In this document: piece after piece, positions 36,281-47,023 of the stretch | Layout of the letters: each line of letters starts with the position of its first letter | Numbering within the stretch: position 1 is the first letter of the stretch | Assembly (NCBI GenBank): GCA_025174535.1 | Contig: JALBUN010000006.1 | Span: 62,001-126,000, forward strand | Reading direction: 5' to 3' | Origin: Cantharellus purpuraceus | Lineage: Eukaryota > Basidiomycota > Agaricomycetes > Cantharellales > Hydnaceae | Length of the DNA: 64,000 bases | Made by a program: the position numbers and the translations under genes | The notes under the pieces: generated by a model | The model's database searches: none | What the model saw: only the letters and a program-made list of their open reading frames with translations | Told to the model about the DNA's origin: nothing

Positions 36281-37685
36281 TGTTTTGGAACCCGCAAAAT
36301 TATGGTGTTAGGGCAAACTCTAAAACACCACAATTCCATGAATGAACAGCTGAGAAGAATATCAAACCCTGCTGCAGCACAACTCCAGAAACAATTTAAC
36401 GTTTGTACTTTGGTTACAATCCTTTGTATTGGTCAATGCAGACTATACACAGAAAAGTAATACGTTTCTTAGCAGCAAGAAATGAATAAGACTTCCAGAG
36501 TCTAGAGTTCACGGACGCTTAGGGGTCCAGATATTCCAAAAAGAGGGGAATGCACTTAGAGGCTAAAGGAAGTAGGTGGATGAATCCAACCGTCCAACCA
36601 GTGGCACTCAGAAGCAGGTAACAGCAATGTGTGAAGTAGTCTAGCAACTGCTTCACACAAGTTCAAGATTCTAATGCTCTGCAAAGGCAGTATCACTAGT
36701 AACTTAAACAAGAGCACTAATGGCAGGACTATCGACAGACAATCTCACCCTGTAGATTCGTAGTCACGTGAGGCAGATGCTACACTCATGCCCAAAGCAG
36801 GAATATCACTACTTCGAGTGCAATCAAGTACAGTTACACAACTGTAAAAGATCCTTGAACTGGTAATCAACAGTTACTGGGATATAGAGGATGACACTGT
36901 ATGTCACTCTAGTCACACTGGTGTGCAGAAGATGGGCAGGGTATGTTACTATTTCAGAGGCAGAATGGCCTCCTTATATATTGTATTTACAGGGGCTGAC
37001 TAATGCTTCTGGAATATTCTACCTATTAATAGATGGAAACTACTGGAAAGTTGTGGAAGGTGGAAGAAAGGGGTAGAATATTCCAAGCCAATCACAGGTT
37101 CTGATCACTGGACTAACACTGATCAGGAGCTGAATAATGGTTCTGGAAAGTTCTATCTAATAATAGAGGGAAACAGCTAGAATGTTATGGAAAGGGGTAG
37201 AATATTCCAAGGCAATCACCTGATTTGATCCCTGAACTAGGCACTGATCAGGCAAAAAGAAGGGTGTCCACCCTGTTTTCTGCACTGGTTTGGACAGCCA
37301 TGGATAGCCACATCTCAGGTGATGATCTCCACAGAAAATAGTGCCCTGAGAGGCTGTGGTTGTTAAGTTAGAGAATATTTATTGATCAGAGAGATCTGAG
37401 CTTGAATTCAGGCTGAATGCCTGGTCCAAAAGGGGAGAGCCGGCTGTGGGAAGGTTTGTGGGTGCCTATGGGTCCACAACTGTAGCACAGCAGAAATAAA
37501 TGATTCTGGGCTGAGTTCTGCATGGAATATTCCCAAAAAAATATGGAAAAATAGAGAATATTTGAATAAGTCCATTCCAGGTACAAGCATCAAATATATG
37601 CTGATATTTAGGAATGGAAAAGCAAAGAATAGCACATTGGTGCTGCATAAATGGAATTTGATAGGGAAAAGGTGGTTCCCATACA
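36281..37685 (+). mobile_element. LTR, family A (left partner of inversion 1)
   Basis: This 1,405-bp copy begins TGTTTTGGAACCC and ends GGTTCCCATACA (TG...CA, with 10 of 12 bases in inverted match). The 5-bp flanks are aatgg (left) and gtggc (right), which do not match each other. They match, in exchanged fashion, the flanks of the inverted copy at 40525-41931. No internal retrotransposon region is attached. Confidence 0.92.
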
Positions 37686-38194
37686 GTGGCTGTTAGGTGA
37701 ACTGAAGCCTCATGCTCAGTTGTAAATCCTTAAGCCTTACCCTCTTTGTTTGTGCCGCCAGCTTTGAATTTCAAATTCTTCACCCTCTACAACCATCGGC
37801 AGTGGAATTCAGCATTGATTTCTTTTACCATCTTAGGAGCCAGGTTGGGGAACTCCACATGTAGGGATGGGGGGCCATGAGCTCAGACTCTTGATGGGCG
37901 GATTAACAACAGCTGTTCATACTTATTGCCTACATACACCACTATGCACTTGGAGTAGTCCATCCAGGAAGTCCTGCTGCTGAGGGTTCTTCAGCAGCAA
38001 CTCCTGCTAGATGTTGCTTTCGACTGTGCAGGGGTGGCCACCATACTGGGCTGCTTGCTACTGATCTGCTAGATGTTGATTTGACTGTGTGTTAAGGGTT
38101 GAGATGGAGTCTGGAGGAGTTACCAGAGTTTGGAGTTAAGAGTAGTAATGGGTGGTGACATTACTAAATAGTTCAACCAGAGTTAGATGAGGCA

Positions 38195-38431
38195 ATGTTA
38201 TGACCATATTCATTAATGCCCAGATCCCCATCTGATCTACTCAGATCCCCCTGCACATGAAATCTATACTTATGGGAATCATCACATCTCCATTAGTCTA
38301 TCTGATCACCCCTGTTCCTGCTCATCTGTCTCTGGCTTCACTGATGCATCAGCATCACCATAGGAACTTGGACATCTGTCCCCATTGGACTTGGACATCC
38401 TCATGTAAGGCCATTGTTACATCCTGTAACA
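38195..38431 (+). mobile_element. LTR family D fragment
   Basis: It begins TGTTATGACCATATTCATTA and shares with 53659-54164 and 56378-56740 (both on the opposite strand) the stretches CAGATCCCC and CTGATGCATCAGCATCACCAT. It ends CCTGTAACA, but an interior part present in the other copies is missing. The flanks do not form a target duplication. Confidence 0.65.
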
Positions 38432-38501
38432 CCAAGTCCAATCTCCAGGCTCCATCTCCACCTCCTCCTACTCCATGTCCATCAATTCCACCTCCAACAA
38501 C

Positions 38502-39954
38502 TGTATGGGAACTGGTTTTCCCTTAAAAAGATCTTGTTTAAAGTCCCGAAACTGTACAATTCCGCTTGATGGCCTTAAAATATCAGCATATATCTGCTGC
38601 TTTCTCTTGATTCAGGGCCATTCAAATATTCTCTATTTTTTCATATTTTTTTGGGAATTTTCCATGCAGAAATAAGTCTACAAACTTATTGTTCTGCTGG
38701 GCAAAGTTTTGGGACCCACATGGACCCACAAACCTTCGCAGATGTCAGCAGCCTCAAAGTCAGCCGGAGTCACCCGGACAACTGACTCATTTTCAATCAC
38801 ATGACTCATTTCAATCTCCGACTCAATCTGGTCACCACTGCCAGTAAATCCTCAATATCTTCGCAACCACTGCACCTCCTGACTCCATTTTCAGTGGAGA
38901 GTTCAATAGAAGCCATGCCTACCCATAGCTGTGCTAATCAGCCTGGGAAACGAAGTATTGACCGAGTTATTTGAGTAATGGTGACTCATGCAATGACTCC
39001 TGCCATGACTCATGCTATGACTCCTTCCATAACTCATACCATGACTCCTGTGATTACTCATACTATGACTCCTGCTCTGAGTCACACTATGACTCCATTC
39101 ATGACTCATGCCATGAGTCAGAGCAAATCCAAGCAGCTCATTGGCTAGGAAACTTCCACCCCCTTCTCACATATTCCACTAGCTTCCAGTAGTTTCCATC
39201 TATTAATAGGTAGAAGTTTCCAGTAGTATTAGTCAGCTCCTGTAAATACAATATAAAAGGAGCCCATTCTGCCTCTGAAATAAATAACCATTTCTACCCC
39301 ATCATTTGCACATCAGTGTGACTAGAGTGACATACAGTGTCATCCTCTATATCTCAGTAACTGTTGATTGTCCAGTTCAAGGGTCACTTACAGTTGTGTA
39401 ACTGTATTCGATTGCACTCGAAGTAGTGATTGTCCTGCTTTGGGCGTGAGTGTAGTATCTACCTCGCGTGACTACGAATCTACAGGGTGAGATTGTCTGT
39501 CGATAGTCCTGCCATTAGTGCTCTTGTTTAAGTTACTAGTGATACTGCCTTTGCAGAGCATTAGAATCTTGAACTTGTGTGAAGCAGTTGCTAGACTACT
39601 TCACACATTGCTGTTACCTGCTTCTGAGTGCCACTGGTTGGACGGTTGGATTCATCCACCTACTTCCTTTAGCCTCTAAGTGCATTCCCCTCTTTTTGGA
39701 ATATCTGGACCCCTAAGCGTCCGTGAACTCTAGACTCTGGAAGTCTTATTCATTCCCTACTGCTAAGAAACGTATTACCTTCCTGCGTATCGTCTGCATT
39801 GACCATTACAACGGATTGTAACCAAAGTACAAACGTTAAATTGTTTCTGGAGTTGTGCTGCAGCAGGATTTGATATTCTTCTCAGCTGTTCATTCACGGA
39901 ATTGTGGTGATTTAGAGTTTGCCCTAACACCATAATTTTGCGGGTTCCAAAACA
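38502..39954 (-). mobile_element. solo LTR, family A subtype A1, with perfect target duplication
   Basis: This 1,453-bp copy reads TGTATGGGAACTGG at the left and ends GGTTCCAAAACA at the right. Both sides carry the direct repeat acaac (38497-38501 and 39955-39959), which defines the family ends and the 5-bp duplication length. It contains a 340-bp region dense in TGACTC words. It is nested inside the inverted segment. Confidence 0.95.
38783..39120. repeat. TGACTC-rich degenerate array inside LTR A1
   Basis: Seven perfect copies of the palindromic heptamer TGACTCA/TGAGTCA lie at 38783, 38802, 38982, 39006, 39078, 39102 and 39114. Many TGACTCC variants between 38,980 and 39,120 form an imperfect repeat of about 10-20 bp (ATGACTCATGC/ATGACTCCTGC). 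TGACTCA is the known binding word of Gcn4/AP-1-type bZIP regulators in fungi. Its use here is inferred. Confidence 0.8.
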
Positions 39955-40449
39955 ACAACCCCAAACCCTGTCTATTGTTCTCTTGATAAATAGTCTAGTT
40001 ATGGGTTACAATAACCTTCATCTTTCATATTGATTAGTTATAGTTTGGACTTGAGACCAAACTCCAAACTCCTTTCTGTATTGTATTCAATATCCACTCT
40101 ATTGTTCTCCCACTCCAAATTTCTCATTCAATTCTCTGTATACTTATATGGGCTATTTTCTGTATGTTACAGTAGTTTGTATATTGACTAAGTTTGACCC
40201 CAACATCCTCTTGGTGGCTAGCTTCTTGATAAGTGACTTCTTGACAAGTCCAACTCTGGATCCCTGATCTGACTCTATACCTCTGAACTCTGAAATATTG
40301 GACCGATGATCTGAGGGGATGCAACACACAAGTTGAAGCCAAGTCCACTCAATCCAACTCAATAGTTATTGCACCTCTCTGTCTCCAGTTGAACTGGAAC
40401 AGTAAAGTCCCCTCCCATATATCTCTAGCATCCAAACTCCAGTTACCTC

Positions 40450-40524
40450 CTTGAACTCCATTTTTCAGCCACTTAACAGCCATCAGCCTTGGAGACCCTT
40501 CTATGCAAGCTCACCCAGTCCATT
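40450..40524 (+). pseudogene. gypsy gag fragment (upstream part of the gag at 35855-36280)
   Basis: The last bases before the LTR (CAAGCTCACCCAGTCCATT) match the gag of the element at 59322 (near 59,850) and end exactly where the minus-strand gag fragment at 36280 begins once one copy of the 5-bp duplication is counted. The match weakens leftward of about 40,480. Confidence 0.65.
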
Positions 40525-41931
40525 TGTATGGGAACCACCTTTTCCCTATCAAATTCCATTTATGCAGCACCAATGTGCTATTCTTTGCTTTTCCATTCCT
40601 AAATATCAGCATATATTTGATGCTTGTACCTGGAATGGACTTATTCAAATATTCTCTATTTTTCCATATTTTTTTGGGAATATTCCATGCAGAACTCAGC
40701 CCAGAATCATTTATTTCTGCTGTGCTACAGTTGTGGACCCATAGGCACCCACAAACCTTCCCACAGCCGGCTCTCCCCTTTTGGACCAGGCATTCAGCCT
40801 GAATTCAAGCTCAGATCTCTCTGATCAATAAATATTCTCTAACTTAACAACCACAGCCTCTCAGGGCACTATTTTCTGTGGAGATCATCACCTGAGATGT
40901 GGCTATCCATGGCTGTCCAAACCAGTGCAGAAAACAGGGTGGACACCCTTCTTTTTGCCTGATCAGTGCCTAGTTCAGGGATCAAATCAGGTGATTGCCT
41001 TGGAATATTCTACCCCTTTCCATAACATTCTAGCTGTTTCCCTCTATTATTAGATAGAACTTTCCAGAACCATTATTCAGCTCCTGATCAGTGTTAGTCC
41101 AGTGATCAGAACCTGTGATTGGCTTGGAATATTCTACCCCTTTCTTCCACCTTCCACAACTTTCCAGTAGTTTCCATCTATTAATAGGTAGAATATTCCA
41201 GAAGCATTAGTCAGCCCCTGTAAATACAATATATAAGGAGGCCATTCTGCCTCTGAAATAGTAACATACCCTGCCCATCTTCTGCACACCAGTGTGACTA
41301 GAGTGACATACAGTGTCATCCTCTATATCTCAGTAACTGTTGATTACCAGTTCAAGGATCTTTTACAGTTGTGTAACTGTACTTGATTGCACTCGAAGTA
41401 GTGATATTCCTGCTTTGGGCATGAGTGTAGCATCTGCCTCACGTGACTACGAATCTACAGGGTGAGATTGTCTGTCGATAGTCCTGCCATTAGTGCTCTT
41501 GTTTAAGTTACTAGTGATACTGCCTTTGCAGAGCATTAGAATCTTGAACTTGTGTGAAGCAGTTGCTAGACTACTTCACACATTGCTGTTACCTGCTTCT
41601 GAGTGCCACTGGTTGGACGGTTGGATTCATCCACCTACTTCCTTTAGCCTCTAAGTGCATTCCCCTCTTTTTGGAATATCTGGACCCCTAAGCGTCCGTG
41701 AACTCTAGACTCTGGAAGTCTTATTCATTTCTTGCTGCTAAGAAACGTATTACTTTTCTGTGTATAGTCTGCATTGACCAATACAAAGGATTGTAACCAA
41801 AGTACAAACGTTAAATTGTTTCTGGAGTTGTGCTGCAGCAGGGTTTGATATTCTTCTCAGCTGTTCATTCATGGAATTGTGGTGTTTTAGAGTTTGCCCT
41901 AACACCATAATTTTGTGGGTTCCAAAACAGC
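40525..41931 (-). mobile_element. LTR, family A (right partner of inversion 1)
   Basis: This 1,407-bp copy begins TGTATGGGAACC and ends GGTTCCAAAACA. It is nearly identical to the inverted copy at 36281-37685: the same 66- and 61-codon chance frames occur in both, unchanged. Its flanks are ccatt (left) and gccac (right). It contains TATATAAGGAGG near 41,230. Confidence 0.92.
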
Positions 41932-42045
41932 CACTGCAAGTCTGTACAATGACTCCAGCTCCTAAGATGACAGTCAAAGAAAATGATGACGAACCCCACT
42001 GCTGATCGTTGTAGGGCAAAGGTAAGGATGAGATGCTTACATAGG

Positions 42046-42149
42046 CATGTGCATAAACTTCACACACACATCATGTGCAAAATAGAAGTTTTCAGCACAT
42101 GGGGCAAAAATAGTTTTTGTGCAATTTGAGTGTCATAGAACAGCCTATG
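42046..42149 (+). repeat. duplicated intergenic segment, CpG-depleted copy
   Basis: The core (about 42,078-42,149) aligns with 42,702-42,774. At all six CpG positions compared, this copy has TpG or CpA. It lies about 115 bp from the right end of an LTR of family A. Confidence 0.75.
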
Positions 42150-42643
42150 CCAGGGCCTGCATTAAAAGATGGAGAGGAAGCTGTGCTTGCTAACACCAAT
42201 GGTGCCTCAATAACAACTGTTGATCTGGAGCAGCAGTTCAAAACCTTTGAGAGTACAATGGTGGGACTCAAGAAACAGAAGAATATACCTCATGGCTTTG
42301 ACATTACAACCAAAATGAAGGGGAACCCATGGGACAGGAAGTGGTTTGTTTGCCTTGGTTAGTTCTTTGGTTCCTGTTACTTGTTGCATCTCATCCATCG
42401 CTCACATCACATCCCTTAGCTTCAGTTTCCTATTGCTATCCCTGAGTTCACTGCCTCATACCACTCGCTTGCATTTCATTGTTGAAGTCACGTTCCTTTG
42501 CCTCAGTTTCCCACTGCTATTCTACAGAGCTTCATTAATCCTAACATACTAATAAAATTATTCTAATGTAAAGTTGTATTGAGCGAGTCACCGGGGTGTC
42601 TACACATCAAAGCCAAGATTTCGATAGGTAGCCTCACCTTATT

Positions 42644-42774
42644 GCGTGCAATTCCACATATACATCGCGCGCGGAATGACTGTATGCTCCAAATGGCGCG
42701 CAAAATGAAGGTTATCGACGCGCGGGGCAGAAATAATATTTGTGCAATCCGAGCGTCATAATAATGAGCCTATG
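42644..42774 (+). repeat. duplicated intergenic segment, CpG-rich copy
   Basis: It holds CGACGCGCGG and CCGAGCG where the other copy has CAGCACATGG and TTGAGTG. It also has an extra run of about 30 bp (near 42,668-42,697) that is absent from the depleted copy. It lies about 700 bp from the LTR. Confidence 0.75.
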
Positions 42775-42916
42775 GCTGATATGAGAGTTTAAACTGATGC
42801 ACTGTGCCACTTCCGTGTAGAAGCAGTTCGCTCTATATTCTTTCTTGAACACGTATGGATCATAAACATACAAACCACGTGGCCGATCAGTGGGGAGTAG
42901 ACATTGAGGGTCCATC

Positions 42917-45031
42917 TCAGATACGATACCTCCACGCAGGATGTCGATCCCCTAACTCACGCCTCCGCGCCACCTCATCCTCTCCCCCCCACCCCGATGC
43001 CCACTCATCGCTGCCTGTTGCAACTGTCTTGTCGTCAGCCTCGGAATTGAGTGCGACACGCACGGCATCACGACGGGCGTTTTCTCTGGACATGAGTGTC
43101 CAGAGTGCGCACGTCGCTAATACTGTGATCATTGTGTAACCCAGCGCGATTATCTTCAATGACAAAGGCATGCATGAATCAGCGGGAGGGGGCACGAGAG
43201 ATGCATGGATAGACGTACATGAGGCTTCCGATAGTTGTGTGCGGAAAGGGTTGGCTGGTACACGAGCACACCTATCGCGTGGTGCGTTGATGATGATAAA
43301 AGCCTGCCACCAGCGAAACACTTACCGGTGATTGCCCCGAGGTCACCGAGACTGATCTGCATGGCGAGGGTCACTGCCTGTGGTATGTCAACAAAGGTCC
43401 AGGTTGTTACCATCAAACTCACTCGCTTCGTTTGCGCTGACACATTTTCACCTGTGGGAATTTCGTGAATGTCCATCATGAGATTAAGGAGGTACTCACC
43501 GGGCCATGACAATATCATGGAAGTCCCCGCGTAAACTCCAGCGACAGTGATGAAGATTCCCACATACTGACGGCCAGGTGTTGACGTAGTAATCCTAAGA
43601 TTTCAACAACAAAACCAGCAACTAAGTCTGTTATTATTTCCAACGTGACGGTAAATCAAAAACGCACAGGACGATATAACCCACAGCGGCCATTGCGGAA
43701 GAACCCAGGATGAACGGCGCCTTGCGCCGTGCATTGATCGCTGCCCAAACTGTTGTCATCGTAACGACAAACGCAAGCTAACACACAAACAGAGGGTAAG
43801 TACAAGCAAATCCTCACTCTGACAGATAGACGTACAACATAGGGAGGGGTGGTCAAGAGCTGTTGGAGAGGTCCATCAGCTCTGAAAGATTCTGCTTCAA
43901 ATACGCACTTGCGCCTGTAATTGTGGCAGTGTCAGAACAGCAGTCGACAAGAAACAGAAGTATCACCTTCCATGTTGCGAACCCCAGGTTCTTGATGATG
44001 GTGGGTAGAAAGAGAGTGATAGTATACATTGTAAAGGCGCTACCATGGAAAAGAAACGCATATAAATACGCTAAGGGGTCTGAAAGTGCTTGTCGAACTC
44101 CTCTCCAGTTGAAAGGTTCCAAGTCAGCACTATCAGCGTCCCGCCGGAGCCGGGCTAGTAATCGTGCTCGTTCGCTATCGGTCAGAAACGTAGCGGTCTG
44201 TGGCCACGTCGGTACGATAAAGTACGCAATGAAGGACACGGAAACAGTAAGCAGCCCTTCAACGATAAATATCCAGGCCCAACCCGGTCTCCCGCCGCCA
44301 TGGATAAGTCCCAGCGCGTATGCGAGAATCCCACCAAACGCACCCGCCAGTGCAGCTCCCGAGAAAAAAAATGCCACGCGGACAGAGCGTTGTTCACGTG
44401 TGTAATACATACTGAAAACGTAAGTGACACCAGGGAAGAGGCCAGCTTCGGTAGCTCCGAGGACAAATCTGACCACGTAAAAGCCTGCCTTATTGTGAAC
44501 GAGTCCTTGACAGACCGAGACAATCCCCCAGACGAGAGTCAGACTAGGTAGCCAGACGGTGGGGGAGGTTCTCTTTAGCGCGATATTTGCAGGAATCTCA
44601 AATATAACATCTGTGTAGGGGGTGGGAGAGATAAGCAGCCGGAGTGGATTCGCTACGTACATCCAACAAAGTACAGGACCAATCCAACTGTAACCATAAT
44701 AGCGTAATGGTAAGATAAAAACAATGGCATCAAACTCGACGACGCACTGTTGTATTCTCCTCCTACCAAATGTATCTTTGTAGAAAGTCCATCAATACTG
44801 GCGTTGCCTACATTAGACCTAAATCGCTGTGGGTATGGCTTGCATTTATTCAAAGTCAAACTGCTCGACGTACCGATCTAAAAACGACAGAAGATAGAGG
44901 AGAGTGAGAATTGGGAGGAGGTGCCAATCGATCTTGCGAGTCAACATTGCCTCAGCAGCTGCTGTCCTTTGCAATACCAACTCGTCATCGTCATCGCTAT
45001 GCTTCTCGGGGCGTATATCTGCGGAATTCAT
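42917..45031 (-). CDS. MFS permease, anion:cation symporter (Dal5/Tna1-like) family
   Basis: This is a plasma-membrane transporter of the major facilitator superfamily; fungal relatives carry allantoate, nicotinate, pantothenate or other organic anions by proton symport. From the ATG at 45031 there is an acidic N-terminus, then RKIDWHLLPILTLLYLLSFL, SNVGNASIDGLST, DVIFEIPANIALKR, FYVVRFVLGATEAGLFPGV, VFSMYYTREQRSVR, WIFIVEGLLTV, then the second bundle (FAFVVTMTTVWAA-like exon near 43,750, VGIFITVAGVYAGTSMILSW, SLGDLGAITG, VLVYQPTLS, GYTMITVLATCALW). The cytosolic tail is acidic, ending AWRYRI. About six introns join in frame; no inactivating change is seen. The arrangement is tail-to-LTR, head-to-head with the NAD(P)-binding gene. 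Substrate cannot be told from sequence. Confidence 0.85.
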
Positions 45032-45535
45032 AGCTAGGAGGGAAGCGAGAAAAGTGTATCTTGAAGACCAATTTTAAAGCTAGATAGAAGAGAAAATTCT
45101 CATACTAACGTCGACGAGATATGGCGTGCTCGGCGTAGACGCTTGCACCATTTGATTCTAAGACCCACAGCATGACCTAAATTAAGTCGCGCCGATACAC
45201 CTTTTCGAGATACGCATTACGGTACATGGTATATTGTGAAGGTGTTGAATCGACGTTCAATGATGCCGAAGTATAATTTGAAGCAAAATTTGGCATGGAC
45301 ACCCGAAAGCTCGCAGCCGTGTGATATTACGCGTAGTCTCTGACTCAATTTTATGGCAAGGCTCAGTTGACCCAAAGTTGACGAATGCCCTGATAGCGGT
45401 GTCGATTGACCGGAATGCCAATGAGTGATGAACAACTTTGTGGCCACTCTTGGTCAGCAGGGGCGTCGGAGGGCGTCCCACCCGCATGACCGAAGTCATT
45501 GTGATGTCAAAGCAAGAACTCTTAAAACTGCAACC

Positions 45536-46382
45536 ATGATAAGCAACATTGTCATATTTGGCGGCCACGGCAAAGTTTGTGCCCATCTATATTACTCTAG
45601 CTTCCTGCTCTGACCTTTGCTACAGGTCGCACTTCGTCTGGCGCGTCTACTCGCGCAGAACGCGTTCAAGGTTACCTCCGTGATCCGCGACCCAGCGCAA
45701 GCCTCTGACATTTCAGCCGTCTCTGCAACTCCATACGTCCTCTCCCTCGAAGATGCCCCCATCTCCGCATTCACTGCACTCTTTGCGCAGACACGCGCAC
45801 AGCTTGTCTATTTCACCGCAGGCGCAGGTGGGAAAGGCGGCGATGAGCGCACGCGAGCTGTGGACTATGAAGGTGCCGTGAAGGTGTTCGATGCCGTCCA
45901 AAGTCTCGAGGGGGAAAAGCCACACGTCATACTTCTCAGCGCCCTTGACTCGCGGAACCCCGACAAGCTGGAGACGTTCCCTGGGTATTATAACGAAGAT
46001 GATAAAGCGGGCTCACTGAGAATTCACGCCGCCCTTAAGACATATTATAAGTGGAAATATGAAGCAGATAAGAACTTGGTGGCGCGCACGGCGTTCCGCT
46101 GGACGATCCTCCGGCCTGGACTGCTTACCGACGAGCCGGGGACGGGGCTCGTGGAGATTGGACGTACGCATCTCCTAAGTATTCCGGTACGCGAGCTTTC
46201 CCCACAGTTCACAGTGTTATTGACCTGTCACGTAGAGAGACGACGTTGCAACAATATTGTTCCATCTTGCCTCTCGGCCAGATGCGCATGGCCTCGCACT
46301 CGATGCTGTTGGGGGTAAATCGCCTGTAGTTGAAGGTCTTTCTCGTGCGATAGAAAAGGGTGAGACGGATTTTGAGGTGTGA
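45536..46382 (+). CDS. NAD(P)-binding protein, atypical short-chain dehydrogenase (YwnB/NmrA-like)
   Basis: This is a Rossmann-fold protein of the atypical SDR group. The ATG at 45536 opens SNIVIFGGHGK, which continues after an intron (GTTTGT...CTACAG) with VALRLARLLAQNAFKVTSVI, the nucleotide-binding strand and helix. Further features are ISAVSATPYVLSLEDAP, LVYFTAGAGGKGG, HVILLSALDSRN, a YYKWKYEADKNL helix in the place of the YxxxK motif, and WTILRPGLLTDEPGTG. A second intron near 46,190-46,235 leads to RDDVATILFHLASRPDAHGL and the end KGETDFEV (stop 46380-46382). About 250 residues, normal for the family. It probably acts in the cytosol; the substrate is unknown. It is divergent from the MFS gene and convergent with the complex I gene. 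Confidence 0.83.
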
Positions 46383-47023
46383 ACTGAATGACGAGTGGTC
46401 TTTATAGAAATGGCAACAAATCCACAGGTTGTAGTCTTCTCGATCACTAGCTGTATGAACACTTGTTCCGTAACAAGCGTAGCCTCTTGAGAAGATTGAA
46501 TTCAACCCTCCTATGTGCCGTCACAAGTTAAATGTCCCCACTAAACGGGGAACATTAATGCACCATGGCTTGATTTGCATGCTAGACCCACACTTTCGAC
46601 TGATGGGGACAATTGTGCGGTTTAACTCTGGAGCTCGTGAGTGTGTGTTTTTGGTTTGAACCCAGTTCATAACTAAAAACATCGCATCATACATGTACAT
46701 TGAATAGATCAAAGAGTAGCTCTATGGTAACCGAACTAGTGCTTCAAGATACCACGTATTATGCGTCAGTCCTAGGGCATATGGCAATCCATGCAACAGT
46801 GGCCTTTAAGCCACTATATATTTCCATAGTGCATTGATGGTTTCTGCTTAGTCTACAACATGCACTGAGTCAAGGCTCATCCCAGAGAATGCCAATGACG
46901 AACAAAGTGAAGCGGGAGAATGGAAACTGACAAGCTGAAAAAATATATACACCAGACTCCTTCCGCTATGAAATTTATTTCTAGCACCCGCATCCACATC
47001 TCTCAACACAGGGAAACAAATAC
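46383..47023. other. short convergent intergenic region
   Basis: This stretch holds the 3' ends of the NAD(P)-binding and complex I genes. No further gene or repeat is seen. Confidence 0.45.

Larger units (their letters stand above)
37686..40524. other. segment inverted by LTR-LTR recombination
   Basis: This 2,839-bp segment lies between two inverted family-A LTRs whose target duplications are swapped: aatgg at 36276 with its complement ccatt at 40520, and gtggc at 37686 with its complement gccac at 41932. Re-inverting it restores both 5-bp duplications and joins a broken gag frame. It contains an LTR-D copy, one clean solo LTR A and about 500 bp of unclassified DNA on each side. Confidence 0.85.
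41932..42916. other. TE flank with an unknown open frame and a diverged duplication
   Basis: A plus-strand frame at 42117-42362 (81 codons) has a plausible amino-acid composition (for example LEQQFKTFESTMVGLKKQKN) but no domain I recognise. It ends at a TAG that could instead be part of a GTTAGT intron donor, so it may be a fragment of an unknown gene. The region also carries two copies of an intergenic repeat that differ strongly in CpG content, listed separately. Confidence 0.4.

Noticed and set aside
37386..37635. Conserved 60-100-codon frames repeated in several LTR A copies (also near 30,620, 40,503, 40,624 and 59,023)
   Set aside because: They recur because the LTRs are nearly identical; overlapping frames are equally conserved, so there is no sign of coding selection.
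38971..39192. 73-codon frame rich in Asp-Ser-Cys repeats
   Set aside because: It is the translation of the TGACTC-rich repeat in the LTR, not a gene.
36276..41936. A single fold-back transposon with LTR-A arms
   Set aside because: The outer flanks (aatgg and gccac) are not a target duplication, and the gag continuity needs an inversion of pre-existing DNA.
43863..44405. 180-codon plus-strand frame
   Set aside because: Antisense to the MFS permease exon, with no domain of its own.
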